Positions 1 to 11,427 of a stretch of 42,206 bases of DNA are shown piece by piece. Source of the stretch: Parasitella parasitica. Lineage: Eukaryota; Mucoromycota; Mucoromycetes; Mucorales; Mucoraceae. Under the pieces are notes generated by a model. It was not told where the DNA came from and ran no database searches. It saw only the letters and a program-made list of their open reading frames with translations. The DNA lies in the NCBI GenBank assembly GCA_025201805.1, contig MU619358.1:1-42206 (forward strand), given 5' to 3'. How positions within the stretch are numbered: position 1 is the stretch's first letter; each line of letters begins with the position of its first letter. A program made the translations under genes and the position numbers.

Positions 1-103
1 TAGTACTGTATACGTGGCGCTAATCCCTAAGGATACCCCCTATATACCACAACTTTAGTAATTCGTAAAAACACCATTATTTTATTATATAAGATTAGTG
101 AAC

Positions 104-386
104 ATGGCACCTACTGCCAGGAGAACAATTGCACCAAAGAAGGGGAGGTAATGCAACAAAGTGAATCTGGATAAATTCAAATCCCGCTAGATTATACATT
201 CATTTCACCACTTTATCAAGAGTTATATTATAAGGAAATGTGATTTTTCAGAGCTTTTCCTGCCTCTTGAGTATATTGTTCATTGCTTATCATTTTATTT
301 TTCTAAAAAACGTTAAAAATCGAGGCAACAAAGTATATTTTCGAAGGAGTATGTTACAGCCTAAATTGCAGTTAAAATTCAGATAA
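104..386 (+). CDS. Possible small two-exon membrane protein (weak)
   Basis: A start codon at 104 opens a short basic exon (MAPTARRTIAPKKG) that ends at a GTAATG donor at 148. A TTTTTCAGAG acceptor lies at about 246-253. Using the second AG of that tandem acceptor joins in phase to a hydrophobic stretch (SFSCLLSILFIAYHFIFL) and a basic tail, with a stop at 384-386, giving about 58 residues with one membrane segment. I do not recognise the family. Using the first AG gives an early stop. The model rests only on splice-like signals and one hydrophobic run, so chance is a real alternative. Nothing else is visible between 1 and 843 except a possible but out-of-phase first exon of the next gene at 695-704. 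Confidence 0.2.
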
Positions 387-843
387 AATATCATCATTTA
401 GGGATACATCAGATATATTGATAAATCTGAAGCAACATCATTACAGAAAACGAACAGCATATTGAAGAATAGCACAAGAGACAAGTTTCTGGCTTTTTAC
501 TATCCAAGCAATTGTGTATTTCAGACGAACTCAAGTGTTGGAGAGTTACTACATACACCCTTTACTTGGTAAAAGTACGATTGCTTTAAAAAAAAATTAT
601 TGCTTCTCTTTTTACTTTTTTTACTATCGAAACATATTTGATTTAAAAATTGGAGTTTTCCTTTAGGTTTATTCATTATAGAAAAAGGTAAAAAATGGAG
701 CAAGGTAAGTAACTCAAATGATTGATCTTTTACGAGATGGGGACTCATCAAGCAAACACGTACTACTTTTATTGTTTTGTGCTTAGAGGTATAACTAAAC
801 GACATTACCGGATTAAATTGAATGAATAACATGAGTGTGATAG

Positions 844-3800
844 TTGTATTACTTGATAGCAAAGTTTCTGGCATCAGGTCCTTGCAAAGATGCTGCACGT
901 GTGCTTGAAAATGAGTTGAAACAGAACCGTGAGCTTTTACCACACACAATCACCTATGAAGGCAAACAAGTTCCAATGACAATGGATCGACTGGTGAGAC
1001 ATTACTTACAGTACAGAAAACGAACATACAGCTAATTTCTTACTTCCAGTCAAGAGAGTATCCGAATGTTAGTAACAATTACCTGCTGGAGTTACTAGGT
1101 CGATTTTTGAGCCATTTTAAAGAGTCAGGAGATCCAACTATACTTCGAGTCAGTGCATTACGACATGGAGATAAATCACTTTTGACAATGCTATCAGCAT
1201 TTGTGCCCCATGAAGAAGTGGAACGTTGTAACTATTTGACCATGTCTCCAGCTCAGTTAGAAAAGCTCTCTACACGTAAGAGTTTTATTCTTTTGTTTAA
1301 CAATGTGAAAGTATGATATCCATCAATTTCGTTAGATCGTATGCTGATTGCAAGGGAAATGGGTGCTACAGTCATGAAAAAGAATGAAATGCCTACATCC
1401 CTGTCAACGTTTTACAGAGAGGTAAACATTGAAGCAATAGATACAAGGACAGATATTTATGCATTTCCTTTTTTGCAGCGTGTAACTATATCAGGACATC
1501 GTAATCCAGTGTATTCAGTTGTATTCGACAAGACGAACCGCAGATTATTTACTGGAAGCGACGATTTTCTTGTCAAAGTATGGTGCGTTAGAACAGGGCA
1601 TCTTATTCACACAATGCGGGGTCATCAAAACGTAATTACAGACATTGCTATCAACCAAGAGAATACGCTGATCGCCACTGCTTCCACTGACGGCTGCGTG
1701 CGTGTATGGACAATGGACGAATATAAACCTATCATGTGTTTACGGCCTAATGCGACAACCATCAAACCATTTACAACTGTCAAATTTTCGCCATCGCCGA
1801 AAGCAGAAACTCGTTACTTGATGGCAACAAACGAAGATGGATTTGTTAGACTGTGGAGATGGGATCGTGACACTCTACAGTTTTTTGATATTGATTCCCC
1901 TATTACATTCAGTTGTCGATTTAGAGCAAAGGACAGACTTAGATGCTCCTCATTCAACTATACAGGCACTAAATTTACAGTTGCCGGTGATGATGGCTTT
2001 GTCTATGTATTTTCAACGGTGCAGGTGCAAACATCACATGAGGGGGTTACGTCCCATGTTGATTTATCAAGCCAAGATAGACCTGTAGGCAGAGGAAGAA
2101 AAAAGTTTGCAAATGCTCTTTTCCCTGACAAAAATAGCCATTTAGAGCCACAGGCTGTCGTATCTATTGGTACATTGGAGGGGCATATGGGCAGTGTTAC
2201 TGATTTGACCTACAGTCATGATGGACAACGTATATTAAGTGGATGCCAGGACGGCACAGCACGTATTTGGAAATTCGATAAACAGCAAAGGCAATGGAGT
2301 TCTGTTATACGTAAGCTGAATTATCAATTTGATGATGCCCTAGCCATGCTAACCTACTTTTTTTTTTTGATACAACAAAGTAAGTTTAAAGGAGCCAATT
2401 AGTGTTGGTACCAAGATTGTAAAGCCCTCAACTCTAGGTTCCACAGTGATGAGCAGAACAGCATCTATGAATTGTCAAAATGGATTAACCAACACAGCAT
2501 CTACATCGACTGCAACTGAGGAATATGGGACTTTGATGCCTAATTTTGACGACAATGATCTCAATGCCATGGAGCCTACGGCAATGGCTATTGACGTGAC
2601 GGAGTCTTCGACCGCAAATGATGTAAACGCATCCCTTGACCCACCAAAAGTTTCCATGATTGCTTGGAGCGCAGACGATAGATGGTGTTTTGTAGCATCA
2701 AATTACGGCGAGATCAGGGTGTATTATGCTTACAGTGGAGAGATGGCGTGCGTTCTAAAGGGGCATGAAGGAGAGATATATGCGCTTGATAACCACCCAC
2801 TAGATTCCTCCACAATATTGTCTGCCGGCTATGACGGCAATGTTATACTTTGGGATGTACAGAAGAAAAAGGTGATCAACTGCACCAAACATGAAGGCAG
2901 AACGTTTACAGACTGCAAATTCTCAAAAGACGGTATGAAATACGCCATCACAGATGAGGAAGGTCATTGTACGTTATTCGGTATCGGCGGATTGGACAAA
3001 GATTACGAGCAAGTGAGAAGTTGGGAGAGAGGACAGTATTTCATGTCTGATTACCAAGCCTTACGACATTACGCCGATGGCTCCTTTGTGGACGAGCCAA
3101 CACAACAATTACCCTACGCTTTGCCGTTCTCACCGATTATTGACCTACAAGGGGTGGCATACCCAAACCAAAGAAGACTTGGTTATGGACGCAGCATTCC
3201 TACTACATCAGAAACATTTGAACTTGAGGACATCAAACGTTCTGCATGCTACAACCAAGAAGAAGAGGAGATTCGCACCATGAAATTGATTGTTTTACCT
3301 TCACTCGATCGTGCTACTGTTGCAAAAAAGAGACGGGAGTATGTACGATTTGATGATGAGGAGGAGGGTGATTTGGCTTCTGCTGCCAACATCCAGTTCC
3401 AATTTCCCCCTCCTGTACTGCCAGCATTGCTACCAGATGACTCAGCAGACGAAGATTACCATGATGATGAACCAGGAAATGCAGCTTACGCATCCAGTGT
3501 AAACAGCAGTGATGATGAACGCGGATCTGATGAATTTATCACTCAGGATATTGAGGATACTCATCACAGCGAGGATGAGAACGACGAAGAAGGTCCAGTG
3601 ACCCGTAGCCGTGCAGGACAAATACCCATGAGAGTGCCTCGTACTACATCTAGCAGCGCTTCTATTCGTCGAACCAACAATACCCGTAGACGTGGACGTG
3701 GACGTGGTGGAGGAGGAGGTATCGGAAGAGGTAGAGGCAGGGGTGGATCTCGTGCAACTCGTAAGCGTAACCGTGAAGCATCTGACGATGAAGAGGATCA

Positions 3801-5647
3801 GCCTGTACGAGCTAGAACAAGACGAAGAGTTGCTGAAATACCCTCCTATGTTGAAAGTGATTATGAGAGTGAAGACGAGGAAGAAGAGCTTGTCAATGTT
3901 GATAATGACGAAAGTGATGCGCAAGTTAGCGATAATTCAGAAGCAGGTCCTTCGAATAGAGCAAATTGCAACACGAATACTGGTGCTACCGCTGTCGCAT
4001 CTGCTTCCTCTTCATTCTCTACTTCTTCGAGTCGATCTGAACATTTTGAGCCCGAAGATCGCAAAGGAAAGAGAAAGCTTCGTTCTGCGGGATATATGGA
4101 CGATGACGACTTTGCTGATACATCTTACCAACAGCGACCGTATTACAACAACAACAATATTCCAAGCAATAGCAGTGGCATTGCCTCTGCGTCAACGCAC
4201 ACCGGTCGAGCCACAAGAAGTCGAGCCAACTTGCCAGACCTGCCAGTCATTCAAGAACCCCATATTACAATTCACAAGCCAGTAGTAGCGCCCCCCGCCA
4301 CAACAAAATCAATTAGTAAACGAGCTGTCAAAGTACGTGATGGCCCTCGTCAACTGACAGAGGAAGAAATCAAGGAGCATGAACCAATCCCTTGGATCAC
4401 AAACACTGAGCGAACGCTGGCAAAATACTTGCCTCAAGTAGGTGATATAGTTACTATATTGACAGAAGGCCACAAACAATATCTGAGAAAATCGGAAATG
4501 AGGCATCATTTCGATGAGAAGCATGGCGTAATTGACAAGCACAACCCAGTTTTATTTGCCAGAGTTACCAGTATCAGCTGGCTAGTTGGACCGCCTGCTT
4601 ATTGTAAAATGAAGCTGAACATGTTGGAACTTACAAACTTACAGAGTGTCCTTCAAGGACAGGAAGATCCAGTGTGGTCATCCATGCAGCAAGATGAAAT
4701 CATTGAATATACGGATGAAGACGGAAGCCCTGAATTTGTTGTGCTTTGGGAGCGATTTTTGGCATCAATGAACGTATTTTTGACGCTGCAAGTGGGTCAA
4801 AAAGTAGATGCTATTTATGACGAGGGGCAATACACTGGAACAGTGTCTAGCGTAAACAATCAAGGACAATACTGGAGGCGGGCTAACCTGCCTAGTCCTT
4901 GGGCTTTCTATCATGTCATTTGGGACGATGCCTCTTCAAATGCTGAAGATTTATCACCGTGGGAATTAGTCCCAACAGGCGAAGATTTCCGTACTCGATA
5001 CGATGTGGGATCCTCACTTACATCATCGCAGGTCAAACGAGCCAGAGAAACTTTAGAATGGCTTGCCAATGTTGATGATTTCTTTTTATATGTGCATCAA
5101 GTCAACTACTATGACTATCCACCTTATTTATCATTGATTGCCTATCCCATCTGCTTGGACACCGTCAGAGAGAGATTAAACAATGGCTTTTATCGTACCG
5201 TTGACGTGAGTCTATGTGGACAGCATCAAACTGTATGTGTGAATAACAGTCTTTTTTTGCGTAGGGATTAATTGACGATGTGGAATTGATCAAGAAAAAT
5301 GCAATGAAATACAATGCTGAGTCATCAGCAGCTCACAAGAATTCTATCCGATTAGCACATTTCTTCAAGACGCGTATCTTGAGTAAGTCTTATATATAGT
5401 AACCAGATAAGGATATGCTTATTCATTTGTTTTTATTACAGAGCCGTCAATGCCTTTGGCATTGTCGAGAGGTGGTGGGAGAAAAAAAATGGTTGTTGAA
5501 GAATCGGATGAAGATTACGATAATAATGTTGAAGAGCAAACGTATGAATCAGAAGAAGAGCCAAGAATATCTAGAAAAGAACGAGACTTCTCAGAGGAAG
5601 AAGACTTTGTAGATGATGATGACGACGAAGATGATTACTATGAATAG
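844..5647 (+). CDS. BRWD/PHIP-like WD40, crypto-Tudor and bromodomain protein
   Basis: Probable nuclear chromatin reader of the BRWD/PHIP (WDR9) family. Exons: 844-993, 1050-1275, 1336-1421, 1479-2310, 2381-5205, 5265-5382, 5442-5647, all in phase, about 1480 residues from 844. Visible in order: the family's N-terminal helical region (LIAKFLASGPCKDAARVL); WD40 repeats in two blocks, about residues 155-430 and 518-640, with GH...W spacing; a long acidic region with an RG-rich patch near residue 868 (RRGRGRGGGGGIGRGRGRGG); a PHIP-type crypto-Tudor region near 1086-1300; one bromodomain near 1313-1412 with the acetyl-lysine-type Asn in AMKYNAES; and an acidic tail. Animal members have two bromodomains; this one resembles the first, next to crypto-Tudor. 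The true start codon is unresolved: the first in-frame codon at 844 is TTG after an AG acceptor, and no upstream exon joins in phase. The intron at 1422-1478 is 57 nt, in phase and stop-free. Confidence 0.88.
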
Positions 5648-5689
5648 CTTGGCGCTTAAATACACTTGCATATTGCAGATTACAAATGT

Positions 5690-6067
5690 TTAAGGTGTTA
5701 TGAGTTGCCATTTCTTGAATATTTCTAGACTCATTGATAGTGGTTTTAAAGATAAAAAAGAAACAGTATTACCGACTTGATGTACACTCAATGCATGAAA
5801 TTTATCTATTAACCATTGGCATACATTGCTTTGAACATGAATAAGCACTATTGAATGGTATGTTTGCCTGTTCATATAGCATTGTTCAAGGCGGTACAAA
5901 ACTTTGCGAGAATCCAACAATGCATATATGTAAAATTTCGTAAGCAACGAAAGGGGATGGGCAAAGTCTTGTATCTGTCCACAAATGGTGTAATGCATTT
6001 TATTTCGTTTAATTAAGTGTCCCTGTGCGTCCACTCGATGTATTTCTGTTTCTTTCATAAATTTCAA
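5690..6067 (-). CDS. Orphan 125-residue ORF, possible gene fragment
   Basis: The frame from an ATG at 6067 runs to a stop at 5690, 43 bp past the convergent BRWD-like stop codon. The composition looks like a real protein (for example QIQDFAHPLSLLTKFYIYAL, then VLYRLEQCYMNRQTYHSIVL) rather than low-complexity shadow. Near the 3' end a GTAATA donor and a CTCTAG-like acceptor about 48 nt apart mark a possible in-phase intron. I do not recognise the family. Any upstream exons would have to lie under the isomerase pseudogene on the other strand, so this may be a 5'-truncated relic rather than a working gene. Confidence 0.3.
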   Translation of the reverse strand: MKFMKETEIHRVDAQGHLIKRNKMHYTICGQIQDFAHPLSLLTKFYIYALLDSRKVLYRLEQCYMNRQTYHSIVLIHVQSNVCQWLIDKFHALSVHQVGNTVSFLSLKPLSMSLEIFKKWQLITP

Positions 6068-6081
6068 GCAAACCTTTTTAC

Positions 6082-6901
6082 AACGTGTCTAAGGAGCTCA
6101 TTGAGAGTGGCAAGAGACAAGCAGCTTACAGGGCTATTGACGAACACATCTCTCCTGATAAGCAAGTGGTTGACATTAGCTCTGGCTCTACCGTTGTCTA
6201 TTGATCCTTCAAAAAACATGAGTTGAAACATACTACGTATGTGCCTACCAGTTTCCAAAGCAAGCTACTTATTCTCGATAACGGGCTAATTGGGACCCAT
6301 TGAACAGTAAGTAGTGTACTTGGTTACAGTCTATGCCTGTGTGCGACAGTTTGAACCGTTCTCTAGAAAATAAATTTACGACGTGCTTGATGCAACTAAT
6401 GGTGGGGTTGACGAAGTTGATGATGAATTGAATGCAGTTAAGGGAGCGCATGTAAATTCCAAGAAAAGCTAAAAGCAGAGGCAGTTAAAAAGTTCATTCT
6501 TGTCGCAAGTTTGTGTATTTTATGTCACGTCTATAGACTCATTTCACTCAATATCATTTAGGTACGCAACGGACGCAGGGCGTCCCTATTGAAGTTGTAC
6601 CACTGTCTATAGAACTGTCATAAAGAAGATCAAAAATGAGTTGCCTATTAAGCCCAACAATGTAAATCTTTGAATGGCTGTCAACAAAGCAGTGCCCGTT
6701 GTTACAGACAATGGCAATTTTGTCGTTGATGCTGATTTTGGTCAAATACAGAATCCTGCTAGCCTATTGAGAGAAATCAAACTGCTGACTGGAGTATATA
6801 AAATAGGTCTCTTATATCGAATAGCTGCTAAGGCTTATCTTAGTGAAGAGGATGGGAGCGTCAATGTACTGAAGAAACATTTAAAAAGAAAGTTTATTTA
6901 G
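6082..6901 (+). pseudogene. Decayed ribose-5-phosphate isomerase (RPI/RKI1 type)
   Basis: The intact enzyme interconverts ribose-5-phosphate and ribulose-5-phosphate in the pentose phosphate pathway. Family blocks appear in order but in shifting frames: KRQAAYRAIDEHI then SSGSTVVY (family GxGSGSTVVY, here followed by a TGA); VPTSFQSKLLIL; GGVDEVDDELNAVKG (family DGADEVD); KKFILVA; TQGVPIEVVPL; and NKAVPVVTDNGNFVVDADFG ending in EIKLLTGV and AYLSEEDGSV. Several stops and frameshifts separate them, and the lysine-containing GGGAC region is damaged. Intron relics (TAAGTAG...CTCTAG near 6310-6364, and a second before 6561) suggest a DNA-level copy, not a processed one. The last block stays open to 6901 and overlaps the RIB7 stop codon by 8 bp, tail-to-tail. 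A functional copy presumably exists elsewhere. Confidence 0.88.
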
Positions 6902-7756
6902 TTGCTGCCATAACGCTATCTTTACCCATGATTTGATATTTAATGTTTTTAAGCGTTGGCATATCATTATTGTCTTTAATGGCTGAAACTCCATCAGAGC
7001 CTATAAACATGGGCCCTGTAGTGATAATAAGCTGATCCCATTCATCCTTGAGACAGGATTGAATAATTTGCGATCCTCCTTCTATCATGAGCTTTTCGAT
7101 ACCGTTCGATTTTAGTACTCTAAATACCTCTTTGAAGGGCAAACGACCTGGAAAAGGTAAGCATACAATGTTGTATAGAGGCAGTATGTCTACAGTACTA
7201 ACCATTTGCAGATGCCTTGACAGGAATAATCTTTACGCCTGCATTTTCTAGTACTGATTTCTCGTCATTCTGCACATCAATATACTTTTCAGAAACAATC
7301 AACCATGGCTGCTTGCCTGTTCCATTTGCATAGTTTTTTACAAGCTTGCAATCTGGCGATAGTCTCAGTGAAGGATCTAATACAATCGGTTGAGGCTGCT
7401 TAATGCTGGTTTCTGATGCTGACAAATATCGCGCTTTATAAATAGTGAAAAAGAGCAAACTTAGCCTTCCTCTCAAATCGAAATCACGAACGCTAGACTT
7501 TACCATTGAGTTGAGGATCATCTATTAATGCAGTACCAATACCAACTAGGATACCATCGTGAAGTATACGCAAACGATGCGTCATGGCCATACTCTCCTT
7601 TCCACTGATAAGCACTTGTTGTCCTTGCTTGGCTATCTTTCCATCCAAACTTTGGGCAAAAGTTAGGGTGACGAATGGACGATCATCTGGTAGCGAGATG
7701 TTGCAGTATAATTGATCCAGAAAGTCTCCAGCTTGTTTGTATACAGTCTCGTCCAT
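6894..7756 (-). CDS. RIB7: 2,5-diamino-6-ribosylamino-pyrimidinone 5'-phosphate reductase
   Basis: Riboflavin pathway enzyme that reduces the ribosyl side chain of the GTP-derived pyrimidine using NADPH. Three exons in phase: 7756-7504, 7433-7203, 7147-6894, giving 245 residues, the size of yeast Rib7 (about 244). RibD C-terminal domain features are visible: RPFVTLTFAQSLDGKIA at the N-terminus, GILVGIGTALIDDPQLN, PQPIVLDPSLRLSPDCKLV, and IEKLMIEGGSQIIQSCL for the nucleotide-binding end. Introns are 70 and 55 nt with GTAAAG/AAG and GTTAGT/CAG borders. The start ATG at 7756 precedes the conserved block by about 25 residues, as usual. The 231 bp between this start and the H1 stop (7757-7987) must hold its promoter. 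The 3' end overlaps the isomerase pseudogene. Confidence 0.92.
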
Positions 7757-7987
7757 GTTTTTGGTGAATGAGAATAACCTGCACTACTGCTGCTCCAGGC
7801 GGCGATGATTTTCATTTAAATTCAGGTCAAGTAGCACAATATGTTTGCTTGATTGGCAGATTAGCATTTTCAATACATCATGCCCAAAGGTATATCAATT
7901 CAATGTATTGCTGTATATCCCATTAGATTGTGTCGTAAACGCGTTTATTCATTTGAAAATGTAAATCCCAAAATAAATTATAATGAT

Positions 7988-8644
7988 TTAAGCCTTGGAA
8001 GCAGGAGATACCTTCTTCTTTACCACCTTTTTGGCAGGTGATTTAGCTGTCTTTTTTATGGGGACAGCTTTCTTTGACAAGCTAGTTGTCGACTTCTTCA
8101 CAGGAGCAACCGTCTTCTTTTCAGCAGGAACCTTCGCCTTTTTCCCGGCTCCATCTGTTTTCTTTTCCGCAGGAGCACTTCCCTTCTTTTCAGGCTTAAC
8201 AAGCTTAATAGTACCAGATAAGCCTTTTGATTTTACCAAGTATTAATTAAGCCCCTTTTAACACCCCTCATTGCATCTTACCTTTGGGAAGAGAAAATAC
8301 ATTCTTTGCAGTTCCACGTCGAATTGCACCAGAGATTTGTGAGTCAAAATGGGCACCTGGCGATACTTTGAAGTTTGCAAGAATGTATTTCTTGATAGCA
8401 GGACGAGAGCTACCCTTGCGCTCTTTGAGATTAGAGACTGCAGCTGTGCATCGTATTTGTAAACATGCGAGTTTTTTTGCGACTGACATATGGATTACTT
8501 ACCAATAATCATGCTTTCGTACTGTGATTTTCACAACGAATTCGCATCAATACGTGCGGCGAATATATTTTTAAAACATGATGAACTTACGGAAGGATGT
8601 TCTGCCAACTTTTTTGCTTTTAATTTTGTTTCAGCGTTCGTCAT
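7988..8644 (-). CDS. Linker histone H1
   Basis: Binds linker DNA at nucleosomes and compacts chromatin. Four exons in phase: 8644-8591, 8521-8503 (only 19 nt), 8443-8282, 8223-7988, giving 156 residues. The globular winged-helix (H15) domain spans about residues 16-80, with HPSYESMI, LKERKGSSRPAIKKYILANF and FDSQISGAIRRGTAKNVFSL all matching the H1/H5 pattern. The C-terminal tail (about 75 residues) is Lys/Ala/Pro-rich, with repeated PAEKK and SPAKK-like units as expected for H1. The ATG at 8644 gives the usual short N-terminal tail; an upstream in-frame stretch is a translation of the GA-rich microsatellite and is not used. Confidence 0.93.
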
Positions 8645-8663
8645 TTTGTTAATAATATTGAAG

Positions 8664-8707
8664 AGAAAGACAGAAAGAAAGACAGAAAGAAAGACAGAAA
8701 AAAAAAG
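8664..8707. repeat. GA-rich microsatellite (12-nt unit GAAAGAAAGACA)
   Basis: About three tandem copies of GAAAGAAAGACA ending in a run of A, 20 bp upstream of the histone H1 start. On the H1 strand it reads as a CT-rich tract, like the pyrimidine tracts ahead of other genes in this window. Confidence 0.7.
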
Positions 8708-9337
8708 TGAAAACTTAGCTTTTTCAGGCAATTTTTGATCTCGCATTAGTCACCAATCAATGCTCATGCGTCAAGGGAAAAATGTTGCTAACTTATGCAG
8801 CTTCTCACAGCTGAAAAATAAAGGAGGCCATACATTTATGGAGCTACCAGCTGTAAAGAATGTATATCTTATTTGCAACAGTTTGACCTCTGTTTACACT
8901 GCTTATCTCTTTGGCGTCAGATACGCTTTATACTGAACAGAAATGAACAAAATGCTCCAGGGATTTTACTTGATTAAATCGTATGACTGGACAATAGAGA
9001 TTAAGCATTAAATGTTTAATACTGACATTTGTGATATGGCACAAAGAGCAAATGTTGGCAACCTTGAGAGAGTAAGCAGATTTAATTTTAAGGAAGTTAA
9101 ATAATCATTTGTTTCATTATACTCTGTAAGCAAATTAAGTTTTGCAATTCAAAAAAGACCATATATTCTCTTAATTTATAGATTAGCAACAACGATGAGC
9201 AAAGACAATGAAGCCAAGTAGCCCATTCGTATATATATGTGCCTATTGCAACTTTCCTGGAACTAATAATTCCAAAAATCCCTCAATTGAAAGAAGATGA
9301 CACCAATTTTCACTCGACTTGCTTTATCCAGGAAAAA
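8708..9337. other. Divergent intergenic region, H1 / coiled-coil gene
   Basis: About 630 bp without a supported gene. It must contain the promoters of H1 (leftward) and of the coiled-coil gene (rightward). On the H1 strand there is a TATAAAG near 8925-8933, far from the H1 start. I see no repeat or RNA gene. Confidence 0.4.
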
Positions 9338-11427
9338 ATGTCTGTTTTTTCCACTTTTATGCATCTCAACTGTGTGCTTCCCAACGACTTTTTCGCTGTT
9401 GGTTATTTGTGAGTATTTCCAAGTCTAATGCTTAAAGTGCTATATTAATCACCATGTAAAGTTTTTAGTCTTTTTGTAGTCAATGAACGAAAGTATCATG
9501 GTATGTTGAAACATAGACCACATGAACTCAAATATGCTAACAATAGGTCATTATTTAGCAATCAAAGGCGAAATGGAATCCAACGAAAAGGCGCACGGCG
9601 AAATTGTTACCAATCTCATGAAAAGACTTGATGCGTTTCAGGACGAAAAGAGAAGCATGCTCGATGATTTAAATGAACAAAAAGTAACCTATTTGAAGAC
9701 CAATAACCTTCAGTTCAATCATCTATTCAACAATATGCGCATTTTCGAAGACCAAATCAAAACCAAAAATTCAACCATTGATAATATTGTTACTAATTTG
9801 AACTCCCTCTATGAATCACTTGCCAGCATCAGGCGTGAGAGCAGCCAAAATAATCAGACTGACATGGGTGTCTCAACTGTGGTAGATGAAAAATTGATTG
9901 AAGATTACCAAAGGCTCAGTTATCAAGTCAATTCTCTTGAAACTACTACTGTTCAGCTAATCGCCACAGTCGATAAACTTCATGCTGAAAACGACGTTGT
10001 AATAGCCTACAAAAAACTAAACCAAAACATCAGGGAACACGAACCTGCCTTGAGCACGCAAGTCCTCGAATTGAAGGCTCAGATTGAGCGACTAAACAAA
10101 ACTGTCTTTGGTCAAAATTTTCCAGTTACAGCAATCTTTGGAGGCGAGTGCAGCAGAACTAAATCCGGACAATCTAAATTCAAGAGGACAATCCGTAAAA
10201 GCTTCAGCAGTATGATCCATCACAAAGCTAACAATAATTTGGGTACCATGGTGTCAATCCTAAAGTGCAACCTTACTACCGGCGAAACTCAAGCTCAACC
10301 TTACAGCCGTCATTTGCCAGATCCCAGCGGCATTATCAGAACAAATAATAGTAATCATGACAATAGCAGCGCTAGCAGTAGTGGCAAAGCAATCACTTCA
10401 ACGATCAAAGCCACTTCGACATCCACAGTTACTGAAGCCTACGAAACAGCTGCAACCACTGCAACCTCAATACCCATATTAGAATCTAGGATCGATGAAT
10501 TGTGCTCCAGCCAGGCTAAGATGAATGATCAAATAAAGTATTTGATCGTTAAATTGGATAACCTCCCAACCAAATCAAAGAAATCGACTACGACCACCAC
10601 CATACGTGATTCCCTCAGTTTTGGCAAGTCCAAAAGAAACTCCAATTCCAGCGATGAGCAAATTGACGCTATTCGTAAACATCTTGATAGCCTTCATAGA
10701 GAGTTTAATGGAGCAAAAGGGAGATACAGAGACAACATTCTAATGATACAAGATGAACTAGCCAAATCGAAGGAAAAACAAAAACTTCAAGAGGAATCAG
10801 CCGAGCACTATAGAAAGAAACATGTTAAATTTTCTAACTATGCCCAAAACAATATCCACACTCTCAGTGACACTAGTACAAGACAGCAGGCTTTGCTCGA
10901 TTCACTTGCATCAACTCTCGAACAGCTTGAGAGTGTGTTGACTAAAGATTTTCAGTGCTTATTCCCCAATAAGCAACAGTGTGGAACAGAAGAGCAGAAG
11001 CACTCATCTATGAAGTTTATTGACAGACTGTGCGCTTCGTTGATCTATGACAGAGCTATTCTGGAAAGCAACTGCGAACGGCTGAAAACTCTGACAAGCA
11101 AGCTTGACTCAGCAAGTGGTTTCAAAAAAGTGGTGGACGGGCTTCTCCATGAACAAGTGGAACTAGACGATAAAGTCAAGTTGGAACTGCAGCAAGTGGA
11201 AGAAATCAAAGTCAAATGTGCAGCGCAGGCTTCCAAGGCTGCTTTGATCTTGGCAGAAAAAAAGGGTCATTTCTTACATCAGGTATATACATCCACAAAT
11301 TTATCCACTGGTAAGAGCTCCACGCTAATTCTCATTTTGGCAGTAGTATATGGAATTTCACGAAAAAGCGATCGAATTAAACATCAAAATCATGTGTGTA
11401 TGTCCAGAACAAACAGTTCCTTTATAG
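9338..11427 (+). CDS. Coiled-coil protein of unknown function
   Basis: Proposed exons: 9338-9408, 9469-9500, 9559-11282, 11347-11427, in phase, 635 residues. A second acceptor 12 nt earlier (exon from 9547) also keeps the frame. The N-terminus has a short hydrophobic stretch (NDFFAVGYFLFVV). Residues about 40-190 and 370-600 are rich in Leu/Glu/Lys/Gln heptad-like runs (for example HGEIVTNLMKRLDAF and VDGLLHEQVELDDKVKLELQ). They are separated by a Ser/Thr-rich linker (near TSTSTVTEAYETAATTATSI) preceded by basic KFKRTIRKSFSSMIHH. The last intron must use the second AG of CAGTAG, because the first gives an immediate stop. I do not recognise a catalytic domain. A cytoskeletal, tethering or kinetochore-type scaffold is possible but is only a guess from the coiled coils. 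Confidence 0.72.

Noticed and set aside
521-949. 142-residue leftward frame at the left edge
   Set aside because: It overlaps the start of the BRWD-like gene on the other strand and runs through T-rich sequence; no family features.
3442-4285. Long frames on both strands inside the acidic/RG region of the BRWD-like gene
   Set aside because: They are shadows of a biased coding stretch (GA- and GT-rich codons) and have simple repetitive composition.
6082-6901. Reading the isomerase as a functional gene using introns or frameshifting
   Set aside because: There are too many independent stops and frame changes, and the nucleotide-sugar-phosphate loop and lysine-containing region are damaged.
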